Shown: positions 43,862-52,037 of the stretch, in pieces
How the letters are laid out: every line of letters starts with the position of its first letter
Position numbering within the stretch: the stretch's first letter is position 1
Assembly (NCBI GenBank): GCA_034005525.1
Contig: JAVEUP010000001.1
Location: 1 to 64,000, forward strand
DNA length: 64,000 nt
Source: PWXP01 sp034005525
GTDB taxonomy: Bacteria > Planctomycetota > Planctomycetia > Pirellulales > Thermoguttaceae
Direction of reading: 5' to 3'
The notes under the pieces: model-generated
What the model saw: only the letters and a program-made list of their open reading frames with translations
The model's database searches: none
Told to the model about the DNA's origin: nothing
Made by a program: the position numbers and the translations under genes

Positions 43862-45472
43862 TCACAAGGCAAAGTCGTCCTCGGTAGCGACCTTGCGATA
43901 AATGGGCATGTGGCGGTAATATACCTCGAGCATCATTGTGGCCATTGCGGTAATATAGTGGCGGCCGCCGCGTTCGCCGTGGCCGTCGCCTCGGAAGTAC
44001 CAGCTTCCCGCCTCGTGCCCCTGCTTGACTTGCGAGTTGACCAGCCAGTCGTGCATCTGGCTATTCCACTTCTTCCAGACGTCGCCTTCCCAGTGGCGAG
44101 CCACTTGGGTTGCGTAGTAGTTATAGTACATTGCTCCGCCGGTGGAAACACCCCTGTTGCTGACCCATTCCACGCCGCGTTGCAGGGCTGGGTTGTCTTT
44201 GTTCCATCCCAAGTACATTCGGCACAACAGCCCGATGGACGTGGTCGCGGGCCCTGACCCCGGCCCGGTGTATCCGTAGTTGGCGCCGCTATTGGCCTGG
44301 ACGCTGTCGAGGAACAGCGACGCCTTCTTGATCACCTCCGGCGGCACCTGCAAGTACGACATGTGGGCACTCTTCAGCGCCATCAGTTGCCAGCCGACCA
44401 CCGACGTGTCGCCCGCTTGGCGCGGCGAATATCGCCAACCGCCGCCAACCGGGTCCTGGGCGTAGCAGATATAGTTGACCACGGCCTGGGCCGGCTGAAG
44501 CAGGGCACGGTCCTGCGTCATGCCGTAGGCTTCCGTCAGCGCAATCGCGGCCAGCCCGTGCGAATACATGCTCCCGCCGCCTTCGTGCAATGACCCGCCC
44601 TGGTTGCTCAGCTTCATATTATTGATCAGGAAGTACAGGCCCGCCTGAACATTCTGCTTGTGTTTACCCGTCCGATGCGTCTGGCCGGCGCCCAAGAAGG
44701 GTAGCAGGGCCATAGCTGTGGCGCCGTTGCGGGCATCGCGTAGCGTGCCCGGATTGCCGCACTGCCCTTTGCACGACGGGGCCAACGTGTGATCGAAACT
44801 CCAACTGCCGTCGGGCAACTGGTGGTTGGCAAACCATTGTAGTGCCAGCGCGACGGCGGCCTCGCTGGCGCCGCTGCCGCCCGCCTGGGCCACCAATCGG
44901 CCGCGGTTCGGACCGGAACGCCCGCCCAAACCTTCGCCCTCCAACGCCCCGAGCTGCGCCAGCATGTCGCTCCGCGGAGCGTGCTGGATGCCGAAGTCGC
45001 TCAACTCGATCGCCATCTGCGCCGGGTCCATGTCTTCGTTCGGCGAGAGGTCCAGGTGCTCCGTCTCCATCTCGACGTCAACCGCAACAACCTCGGTCGA
45101 AAGGTCCAAGGGCCGGTCCAGCAACTCGTCGTCCAGGTCGTCCAGCTCGTCGAATGTTTCTTCCTCGCCCGGAGTAACCGTCAGCAGCCCTATGTTGTCC
45201 GGCCTGCCATCGCCGACGTAGATCATTGCCAGCACGAGCATGACGACCATGTGGAAGATCAGGCTGACCAGCCAACTCGGGGTCTGCTTGATGGCGTTGC
45301 GCATCCAGATGCCCAGCGCGCCGACCTCCTTGAGTTCCTCCAGTTCCTCGCGCACTCCGACGGCGTGGGTGCCGCGCACCTCGTGCACCTGATCCGTATT
45401 CCCGCCGGTTGGTCGGGGTTGCGTGGTGGGCTGAGTGGTCTCCGCACTATCAGCGGCCGATGTTGTTGCCAT
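43862..45472 (-). CDS. Membrane-anchored prenyltransferase/squalene-cyclase-fold protein, copy C
   Basis: 536 residues, same architecture as copy B: N-terminal tail, single helix (WLVSLIFHMVVMLVLAMIYVG), acidic linker, then the toroid. By eye the two proteins differ at only a few tens of positions, mostly in the first 30 residues and conservative elsewhere (K/R, S/T, F/Y, F/L), while the DNA shows scattered third-base changes. That pattern suggests an older duplication under purifying selection or gene conversion. GGAG lies before the ATG. It is the first gene of the array, and the spacing to copy B is 125 bp. The CKGQC pair (about 235) is conserved in both. Confidence 0.82.
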   Translation of the reverse strand: MATTSAADSAETTQPTTQPRPTGGNTDQVHEVRGTHAVGVREELEELKEVGALGIWMRNAIKQTPSWLVSLIFHMVVMLVLAMIYVGDGRPDNIGLLTVTPGEEETFDELDDLDDELLDRPLDLSTEVVAVDVEMETEHLDLSPNEDMDPAQMAIELSDFGIQHAPRSDMLAQLGALEGEGLGGRSGPNRGRLVAQAGGSGASEAAVALALQWFANHQLPDGSWSFDHTLAPSCKGQCGNPGTLRDARNGATAMALLPFLGAGQTHRTGKHKQNVQAGLYFLINNMKLSNQGGSLHEGGGSMYSHGLAAIALTEAYGMTQDRALLQPAQAVVNYICYAQDPVGGGWRYSPRQAGDTSVVGWQLMALKSAHMSYLQVPPEVIKKASLFLDSVQANSGANYGYTGPGSGPATTSIGLLCRMYLGWNKDNPALQRGVEWVSNRGVSTGGAMYYNYYATQVARHWEGDVWKKWNSQMHDWLVNSQVKQGHEAGSWYFRGDGHGERGGRHYITAMATMMLEVYYRHMPIYRKVATEDDFAL

Positions 45473-45882
45473 TCTTTCTTAACTCCAATGGAAAGGGCCT
45501 TTCACCATGGGAACTCGCCTCCTTGCAATGGATGCCGGGCAACTGACATATCCTGGAAGCGACACTACCGACGTTATCCGTCAACGAGATCTTCCAAACC
45601 TTCCTTAATTACAGCTTACCCAGTTTTGCCTCGACAGACAAGAACCGCCCCCCATATCGGGGATCAATTCCGCCCGTATGCTCCCCGGAACCGACGGATC
45701 AGCCGCTGGCAAACACGACAGGGAGCATATAGCACCACCCGAAGGGCCTATTAGTCCACGATCCTTCCGGCGGCGTTTCCGCGCCAGCTCCAACTGCTAT
45801 TTCGCCAAGTTTGGCACCCTTTATTCCATGAGGGTTTCAGAAAAGCTTCTCTGGTCCCGGTTCCCCATTTGCGCCGATCGGC
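45473..45882. other. Divergent intergenic region between array and rpmG
   Basis: No credible gene on either strand. It should hold the promoter of the minus-strand array at its left and that of rpmG-recJ-pcm at its right; only the latter was recognised. Confidence 0.5.
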
Positions 45883-45888
45883 TATAAT
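45883..45888 (+). promoter_or_regulatory. -10 element of the rpmG-recJ-pcm promoter
   Basis: Consensus TATAAT followed by GCTCGG, 36 bp before the rpmG ATG. The -35 is weak (TTCCCC at 45861-45866, 16-bp spacer). Confidence 0.55.
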
Positions 45889-45923
45889 GCTCGGTTTGCA
45901 GTGCCCCAGTCCGGAGAACTTTC

Positions 45924-46100
45924 ATGGCGGCGACCAAAGGGAAGAAGAAGAAGAAGGCGGAAACGGTATTCCTCGTGTGCGAAGAAACGGGCGATTACAA
46001 CTACACGCTCCGACGAAAGCCCGGCGGCGAGAAGCTCAAGCTGAAGAAATACTGCCCGCGGCTGCGAAAGCACACCGTCCACAACGAGAAGAAGAAGTAG
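45924..46100 (+). CDS. rpmG: 50S ribosomal protein bL33
   Basis: A 58-residue basic protein starting MAATKGKKKKKAETVFLVCE, then TGDYNYTLRRKPGGEKLKLKKYCPRLRKHTVHNEKKK. The bL33 pattern is clear: V-x-L-x-C-x-E...Y-T..KN/RR....L-x-L-K-K-Y-x-P-x-x-x-K-H-T. The cysteines are partly retained (one near residue 19, one near 44), intermediate between the zinc-binding and zinc-free forms. The lysine-rich N-terminal extension is unusual compared with E. coli. A TATAAT box lies 36 bp upstream. recJ begins 24 bp later. Confidence 0.9.
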   Translation: MAATKGKKKKKAETVFLVCEETGDYNYTLRRKPGGEKLKLKKYCPRLRKHTVHNEKKK

Positions 46101-46123
46101 CGCAGGGTGCTTGGAAGCCCTTC

Positions 46124-47884
46124 ATGGCAAAACACTGGCGCATTCACTCGCACGATTCGGATCACATTGCACGGCTCGTTCGGGGGGCCGAGCTTCCGGC
46201 AGTGGTGGCCCAGCTTCTGATCTGCCGCGGCGTGACGGACCCGCGCGATGCCCGCGTGTTCCTCGACCCGAAGCTGTCGGCCCTCCGCCCGCCGGAGGAG
46301 TTGCCCGGCTGCGCCGAGGCTGCCCGGCAGATCCACGCCGCGATCGCGGCGAAACGGCGGATTGTGGTCTACGGCGATTACGACGTGGACGGGATGACCG
46401 CGGTTGCCATCCTTTGGCTTTGCCTGCGGATGCTCGGCGCAGAGGTGAGCTACTACGTGCCCCATCGCGTCGATGAAGGCTACGGCCTGCACGCCGACGC
46501 CGTCCGCAAGCTGGCAGCGGAATCGACCGGGCTGATCGTTACGGTCGATTGTGGGATCGGCAGCGTGGAAGAGGCTCGGCTGGCGCGCGAGTTGGGGGTT
46601 GACTTGGTCATCACCGACCACCACGAACCGCCTCCCGTTCTGCCCGACGCTGCCGCCGTCGTTCATCCCCGGCTTCCGGGAGCGTCGTACCCGTTCGGCG
46701 GTCTGAGCGGCTCCGGCGTGGCGCTGAAACTGGCCTGGGCCGTATGCCAGCAGGCAAGCCAGGCCAAGAAGGTGGGACAGCGGATGCGGGATTTCCTCTT
46801 GCAGGCGGTCGGGCTGGCCGCGCTGGGCACCGTGGCCGACGTGGTGCCCCTGGTCGACGAGAACCGCGTGCTGGTCCGCCACGGCCTCAACAGCCTTGCG
46901 AACCAGCCCACGCTCGGCATTGCCGAGATGCTGAAGCTCGCAGAACTGGACAAGAAACCGCAACTCGACGCCGAGGATGTCGCCTTTACGCTGGCCCCGC
47001 GGCTGAACGCTGCCGGCCGGCTGGGCCAGCCTCAGTTGGGCGTCGAGTTGCTGCTTACGGACCGTCCCGCCCGGGCTGCCGAACTCGCCCAGTACCTCGA
47101 TGGCCTGAATGGGCAGCGCCAGTCGATCGAGCGGAGCATCCAGCTTGCCGCCGGAAAACAAGCCCGGGCCGAAAGCGACCCGCCCAACGAACCGGCACTC
47201 GTGTTGGCCGATCGCGGCTGGCATCCGGGCGTGATTGGAATCGTGGCCGGCCGGCTGGCCGAGAAGTACCACCGTCCGGTCGTGTTGATCGCCTGGGACT
47301 CGGTAGGCGCGAAGCCGGGCATCGGTTCCGCGCGGAGCATCCCGGGCTTCAATTTGCACGCGGCGCTGATAGCATGCAGCGAATACCTGGTGTCCAGCGG
47401 CGGCCATGCGGCGGCGGCCGGGTTGCGGATCGAGGAGGGCCGTTTGGATGCGTTCCGGGCCGCCTTCTGCGAGGTCGTTGCCCAGCAGATGGATCGCTCT
47501 CTTTGCACGCCCGAGTTGACCATCGACGCCGAGGCGCCCCTCAGTGCCTTCACGCTCCGCGCGGTCGAACAGATCGACCGCCTCGCCCCGTTCGGCGAAG
47601 GCAACCGTGAACCTCTGATGTGTACCACCGGCGTTACCCTTGCCGCTCCACCTCAGGCCATCGGCGGCGGGCGGCATTTGGCGCTCCGGGTGAAACAGCA
47701 CGACGTCACGCTCCGGGCGGTCGCGTTCGGCGGCGGCGAATGGGCCGAGCCGCTGGCCAACCTTGCCGCACCGATGGACATCGCCTTCCGTCCCGTGATC
47801 AACAGTTTCCGCGGCCGGCGCAGCGTCGAACTCCGGCTGGTCGATTGGAAGCCCGGCCCGGAACCGTCCTCTTCCCATGCCTGA
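46124..47884 (+). CDS. recJ: Single-stranded-DNA-specific exonuclease RecJ
   Basis: A 586-residue 5'-3' ssDNA exonuclease of the DHH superfamily acting in recombination and mismatch repair. Metal-binding motifs are intact: VVYGDYDVDGMTAVAILW (residues 81-98), TVDCGIGSVEEA (140-151), ITDHHEPPPVLPDA (163-176) and HPRLPGASYPFGGLSGSGVALKL. The DHHA1 domain has SSGGHAAAAGLRIEEGRLDAF, and a C-terminal OB-type domain follows. The ATG at 46124 is the first position compatible with the family N-terminus; the frame upstream overlaps rpmG in another reading frame. It overlaps pcm by 8 bp. Confidence 0.95.
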   Translation: MAKHWRIHSHDSDHIARLVRGAELPAVVAQLLICRGVTDPRDARVFLDPKLSALRPPEELPGCAEAARQIHAAIAAKRRIVVYGDYDVDGMTAVAILWLCLRMLGAEVSYYVPHRVDEGYGLHADAVRKLAAESTGLIVTVDCGIGSVEEARLARELGVDLVITDHHEPPPVLPDAAAVVHPRLPGASYPFGGLSGSGVALKLAWAVCQQASQAKKVGQRMRDFLLQAVGLAALGTVADVVPLVDENRVLVRHGLNSLANQPTLGIAEMLKLAELDKKPQLDAEDVAFTLAPRLNAAGRLGQPQLGVELLLTDRPARAAELAQYLDGLNGQRQSIERSIQLAAGKQARAESDPPNEPALVLADRGWHPGVIGIVAGRLAEKYHRPVVLIAWDSVGAKPGIGSARSIPGFNLHAALIACSEYLVSSGGHAAAAGLRIEEGRLDAFRAAFCEVVAQQMDRSLCTPELTIDAEAPLSAFTLRAVEQIDRLAPFGEGNREPLMCTTGVTLAAPPQAIGGGRHLALRVKQHDVTLRAVAFGGGEWAEPLANLAAPMDIAFRPVINSFRGRRSVELRLVDWKPGPEPSSSHA

Positions 47885-48524
47885 CGAACTGCAAACGGCC
47901 CGCGAAGAAATGGTGCTGCGGCACCTGATGCACCGCGGCATCCACGATCGGCGCGTACTGGATGCCATGCGGAAGGTCCCCCGCGAGCGATTCGTCCCGC
48001 TGAGCGAGCGGGACCGGGCCTATGCCGACCAGGCCCTGCCGGTCGATTGCGGGCAGACCATCAGCCAGCCGTACATCGTGGCGCTGATGACCGAGGCCAT
48101 GGGACTTGCCGGCGACGAACTCGTTCTGGAAGTCGGCACCGGCACCGGGTATCAGACTGCCATTCTGGCAGAGTTGGCTCGCGAGGTCGTCACGATCGAA
48201 CGTCACGCCCCGCTTTCGGAGAAGGCCGTCGGCGTTCTCAATGAACTCGGCTATCGGAATATCGACGCCAGGGTAAGCGACGGCACGTTGGGCTGTCCGG
48301 AGCGGGCCCCGTTCGACGCCATCATCGTTACGGCTGCGGCCTCGCATTGTCCCCCGGCACTCTTCGCACAACTGCTCGAAGGGGGTGTCCTAGTCATCCC
48401 TATTGGGGGGCGCGGCGTTCAAACGCTTGAGGCCATCCGTAAGATCGACGCCGCACCCCGCACCGAAAGCCTCTCGGCCTGCCGCTTCGTGCCCCTGGTC
48501 GGCGCCCAGGGTTGGCCCCGCTGA
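47877..48524 (+). CDS. pcm: Protein-L-isoaspartate O-methyltransferase
   Basis: A 215-residue SAM-dependent repair enzyme that methylates isoaspartyl residues in aged proteins. Signature blocks: RKVPRERFVP (32-41), CGQTISQPYIVALMTE (58-73), motif I LVLEVGTGTGYQTAILAEL (82-100), VVTIERHAPL and FDAIIVTAAASHCPPAL, ending with LLEGGVLVIPIGG. The length is normal. The start overlaps the recJ end, so translation is probably coupled. It is convergent with the metallophosphoesterase gene. Confidence 0.93.
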   Translation: MPDELQTAREEMVLRHLMHRGIHDRRVLDAMRKVPRERFVPLSERDRAYADQALPVDCGQTISQPYIVALMTEAMGLAGDELVLEVGTGTGYQTAILAELAREVVTIERHAPLSEKAVGVLNELGYRNIDARVSDGTLGCPERAPFDAIIVTAAASHCPPALFAQLLEGGVLVIPIGGRGVQTLEAIRKIDAAPRTESLSACRFVPLVGAQGWPR

Positions 48525-48553
48525 AGCCCTTCGACCGTGGATGACGAGTCCGG

Positions 48554-49771
48554 CTAGCCGGGGTTGGCCTTCAGTGGGGGGAGCGCTTTTTCCAGAGCAT
48601 GCAAGACCAGGTGAGCCATTTCGGGTGGACAGTTCAGGCGGACCGGGAACTCGCCGGATACACCGCGGGTAACATGCATGACGGTCGGTGGTGCGTAGAA
48701 TATGCCGGATGCGTATCGGACGCCCTTCTGGCTGGGCGTAAGCATGGCTCCGAGGAACGGCAGCCGAATTTGCCCGCCGTGCGTGTGGCCGGCGAGGAGA
48801 AGATCGGCATCCTGGACTCGGGCCCAATCGAGTTGGTCGGGGCTATGTGACAGGACGATCCGGATGGGTCCGTCGTTGGCCGTACGCTGGGGCGCGTCGC
48901 GCATGTCGGCCGCCGGGGCCATCCAAGGCAATTCGTTACCGGCCAGGACAATCTGCTCGCCTCGGGCCTCGACCGTCAGCCATCGTCCGCCAAGGTCGAT
49001 GAGTCCGCTCTCGACCATGGCCGTTCGAATCCGGTCACAGTCGATCCACAGGTCGTGATTGCCCAGGATGAAGTAGACGCCGTGTCGGGCGGTAAGTTGG
49101 CCGAACGTATCGGGGATCCAGTCGAGGCAGCGCAGGTCGTCGATCAGGTCACCGGTGATGGCGATCAGGTCGGGTTGGGTCTGGTTCGCCAGGCGAACGA
49201 CTTCGCGGAAGTACGCCTTGCCTATCCTGCCGGTGAAATGAAAATCGGACAGATGAACGATGGAGAACCCATCCAGCACGGCGGGAAGGCGCGGTACGTC
49301 AATCGCCCGCTCGCTGAGGTCCAAATGGAGGATCTCGTTGCCGGGCAAATGGACCAGGAAGTGGTGGGCATGTTCCTCCGAGATGACCGCCTCGCCAACG
49401 CCCCGCAATGACAGGGTCCGTGAACTTTGCGAACGCACGACTCCGGGTGGGCTGCTCAGCACGTTCCGCCATCCCCAACGTGTGACGGCCAGTACGGCCA
49501 TCACGACACATACCCCCATGTAAAGCATGGCCAGGATCTGCCCCGTGTTCGGAATCGGCCATATGCGAAAGCTTTGTAGAAACACGGCCCAACCGGAAAC
49601 ATGGATCCACCAGCCGTAGATTGTGGGAATCGTGATCAGCAGAACCAGGCACGAAAGGGAGGCCGCGTGGCCGGCCTGCCGCGGCAAATTCAACCCGTGG
49701 GCCCGGTTTACGATCGCCACCCAGAGCAGGACATGCCCGAGAATTGCTATGAGAAGGATGGGCAGCAACAT
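48554..49771 (-). CDS. Membrane-anchored metallophosphoesterase
   Basis: About 405 residues from the ATG at 49771 (a further in-frame codon lies upstream). The first 130 residues contain four hydrophobic segments (LLPILLIAILGHVLLWVAIV, LSCLVLLITIPTIYGWWI, VFLQSFRIW, MLYMGVCVVMAVLAV). The calcineurin-like domain carries all metal motifs: LSDFHFTG, ITGDLIDD, FILGNHDLW, VLSHSPDQ and LAGHTHGGQIRLPF. This arrangement is that of YkoQ/YaeI-type phosphoesterases, whose YaeI relative hydrolyses lipid-like phosphodiesters. The substrate is uncertain. Confidence 0.88.
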   Translation of the reverse strand: MLLPILLIAILGHVLLWVAIVNRAHGLNLPRQAGHAASLSCLVLLITIPTIYGWWIHVSGWAVFLQSFRIWPIPNTGQILAMLYMGVCVVMAVLAVTRWGWRNVLSSPPGVVRSQSSRTLSLRGVGEAVISEEHAHHFLVHLPGNEILHLDLSERAIDVPRLPAVLDGFSIVHLSDFHFTGRIGKAYFREVVRLANQTQPDLIAITGDLIDDLRCLDWIPDTFGQLTARHGVYFILGNHDLWIDCDRIRTAMVESGLIDLGGRWLTVEARGEQIVLAGNELPWMAPAADMRDAPQRTANDGPIRIVLSHSPDQLDWARVQDADLLLAGHTHGGQIRLPFLGAMLTPSQKGVRYASGIFYAPPTVMHVTRGVSGEFPVRLNCPPEMAHLVLHALEKALPPLKANPG

Positions 49772-49950
49772 GGTCGCACTGGCCGAGAGAACGCGGTTGC
49801 AGGGATTTGGAGCGTTTCTGCTATCGTATCCGAGAGTCACGAATCGTTGTTGACGGGCCGCAAATCATCCTATACTATGCCCTAAGTACGTGAGTCATCG
49901 ACAATACTTCCGTGTAGGCGAGGGGCAGAGGCAATCTTACCGACGACCTT

Positions 49951-50005
49951 GTAGCCGAGTCTCTCCGAGACTCGGATTTTCGGCGTCTCGGAGAGACGCC
50001 GCTAC
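49951..50005. repeat. Double-hairpin REP-like element
   Basis: Two adjoining hairpins, CCGAGTCTC-tcc-GAGACTCGG and GGCGTCTC-gga-GAGACGCC, enclosed by GTAGC and GCTAC. The whole 55-bp unit is therefore an imperfect palindrome with an 'attttc' centre. It lies between the metallophosphoesterase promoter region and the peptide-transporter operon. The form is that of intergenic REP-like palindromes. Confidence 0.75.
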
Positions 50006-50109
50006 GGAAGATCTGCTCTCGCCGCTTGCCCTATTTCGGGTATTGTCGATTCCCGTAAGGGGGGAAATTAACCCTCCGACTGCCCTCCTATTTATCAGGA
50101 TAGTTTATT

Positions 50110-51945
50110 ATGCGATTCCCTGCACCAGTTGTTTCGATGGGGTTTGCCGGTCTTTTGGCGTTTTTCGGGGGCGGCTGCAAACCTCCGATCCCAGAGCCGG
50201 ATTCCAGGCCGGGCATCACGGCGGCTCCTGACCCGAGCGCTTCGGTGGTTCCGCACCGCAAGACGCTGGGCGGTGTGATGCCGGCCGAACGCGACAACTT
50301 GCTTCTGGCCTACGGGAACGACCCGAACACGCTGAATGCTATCACTTCCAGCGACACTGTCAGCGGCGCGTTCCAGCGGCAAGTGTATGAGAGCCTCGCG
50401 CAGGCCGACTACTCCGACCCGGACAATTTGCTGCCCGGTCTTGCCGAAAGCTGGGAGTTTGACGAGGAGACGCTTACCTTCACCATTCACCTGCGGCGAG
50501 GCGTGAAGTGGCATCCGATGAAGCTCCCCAACGGCACTCCGCTCCCCGACCGCGAGTTCACCGCGCGCGACGTGAAGTTCAGCTTCGACTGCGTGCTGAA
50601 CCCGCATATCGACGCTGCGCACATTCGAAGCTACTTCGAGAACCCTGATCCGAAAGACGAGGCCGACCGGTACAAGATCAAGGTGACCGTAGTCGACGAC
50701 TACACGGTGAAGATTCGGTGGACCGAGCCGTATTTTCTCGCCAGGCAGTTCACCCTCGGCGGTATCGCCATGATTCCGCGGCACGTGTATTCCGTTGATG
50801 AGCACGGGGAGCCGATTTCGTTCGATTTCACGTCGAAGGAGTTTGCCGAGGGGTTCAACACGCACTGGGCCAACGGGATGATGTGCGGCACGGGTCCGAT
50901 GATATTCCGCGAGTGGGTCCGCAACGAACGGCTGGTGCTCGACCGGTTTCCCGGCTACTGGGGCGAACCATTCTATTTCAGCCAGTTGCGCATGCGCTGC
51001 ATTCCCAACACGAACACCATGGTGCAAATGGGGCTCCAGGGCGAACTCGATTGGGTTGGCTTTCCCGAGAAGGACCAGTGGCTTCAGAGCGAAACGAACG
51101 CCAATGTGAAGGCCGGCAAGGTGAAACTGGTCGATTTCGACTATCCCGGCTACCGTTACATCGGCTACAACCTGAACCGGCCGGTCTTCCGCGACCGTGA
51201 TTTCCGCTTGGCCTTGGCCTATGCCACGCCCCTGAAGCAGATCATCGACACGGTGTTTCACGGGCTGGCGATTCCGGTATCGGGACCGTTCCTGCCCGGC
51301 AGTTCGGCCGCTGACGACTCGATTCAGTCGATTCCGTTCGATCCCGAGAAGGCCAAGAGCCTGCTGGACGAGGCCGGCTGGCGCGATACCGACGGCGACG
51401 GCGTGCGCGACAAGGTGGTTGACGGGGTGCGCGTGGCGGCTTCATTCGACTTGATGATTTATTCCGACTCCCGCAGTTTCCGCACCATTGCCGAGATCAT
51501 TCAAGAAGAGTTCCGGAAGATCGGCGTGCGCGTACAGATTACGCCGGCCGAATGGGCGCTGTTCCTCGACAAGCTCAACTCGAAGGAGTTCGACGCGGCC
51601 ATGCTCGGCTGGGCCACCGGGTGGAGCAGGACCGATCCGTACCAACTCTGGCACAGCAGCCTGGCCGACGTGCCGGCAAGCTCGAACCACGTCGGGTACC
51701 GCAACCCGGAAGTGGACAAGCTTATTGAACAGCTCCGCGTTACAATGGACGACGCCGAGCAAGTCGAGCTGTATCACCAGATCCACCGGCTCATTTTCGA
51801 GGATCAGCCGTACACGTTCCTGTTCTCGGAGAAGGCGACGGCCGGGTACGACACGCGGATCGAAAACGTCAAGTTCTACCGGCTGCGCCCCTGCATCGAC
51901 ACCCGCGAGTGGCACAGCAACCGGCCGCGGTTGCTTGGACGATAG
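50110..51945 (+). CDS. Peptide ABC transporter substrate-binding lipoprotein
   Basis: A 611-residue family-5 extracellular solute-binding protein. The N-terminus MGFAGLLAFFGGGCKPP is a lipoprotein signal with the anchored Cys near residue 23. Characteristic blocks: LLAYGNDPNTLNAI, LPGLAESWEFDEETLTFTIH, LRRGVKWHP, FTARDVKFSFD, GTGPMIFREW and GYRYIGYNLNRPVFRDRDFRLAL. It binds oligopeptides or similar cargo for the permease and ATPases encoded downstream. The length is at the long end of the family. AGGA lies before the ATG. First gene of a five-gene operon. Confidence 0.92.
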   Translation: MRFPAPVVSMGFAGLLAFFGGGCKPPIPEPDSRPGITAAPDPSASVVPHRKTLGGVMPAERDNLLLAYGNDPNTLNAITSSDTVSGAFQRQVYESLAQADYSDPDNLLPGLAESWEFDEETLTFTIHLRRGVKWHPMKLPNGTPLPDREFTARDVKFSFDCVLNPHIDAAHIRSYFENPDPKDEADRYKIKVTVVDDYTVKIRWTEPYFLARQFTLGGIAMIPRHVYSVDEHGEPISFDFTSKEFAEGFNTHWANGMMCGTGPMIFREWVRNERLVLDRFPGYWGEPFYFSQLRMRCIPNTNTMVQMGLQGELDWVGFPEKDQWLQSETNANVKAGKVKLVDFDYPGYRYIGYNLNRPVFRDRDFRLALAYATPLKQIIDTVFHGLAIPVSGPFLPGSSAADDSIQSIPFDPEKAKSLLDEAGWRDTDGDGVRDKVVDGVRVAASFDLMIYSDSRSFRTIAEIIQEEFRKIGVRVQITPAEWALFLDKLNSKEFDAAMLGWATGWSRTDPYQLWHSSLADVPASSNHVGYRNPEVDKLIEQLRVTMDDAEQVELYHQIHRLIFEDQPYTFLFSEKATAGYDTRIENVKFYRLRPCIDTREWHSNRPRLLGR

Positions 51946-52037
51946 CCGCCCCTGCGCCGCGCCGCGCGGATTCCCAGGCCGGCCCCACGAGACGGAGTTC
52001 TCCCAGTTCCTCGAACCTGCAAGCCGCGACACGCTCC

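Noticed and set aside
42120..45472. Squalene-hopene cyclase or prenyltransferase enzyme call
   Set aside because: The toroid repeats fit the fold, but the catalytic DxDD or zinc-binding residues were not found and a membrane anchor with acidic linker is added. Only the fold is claimed.
46001..47968. A 655-codon minus-strand frame opposite recJ
   Set aside because: It is the antisense shadow of recJ, whose catalytic motifs are intact on the plus strand.
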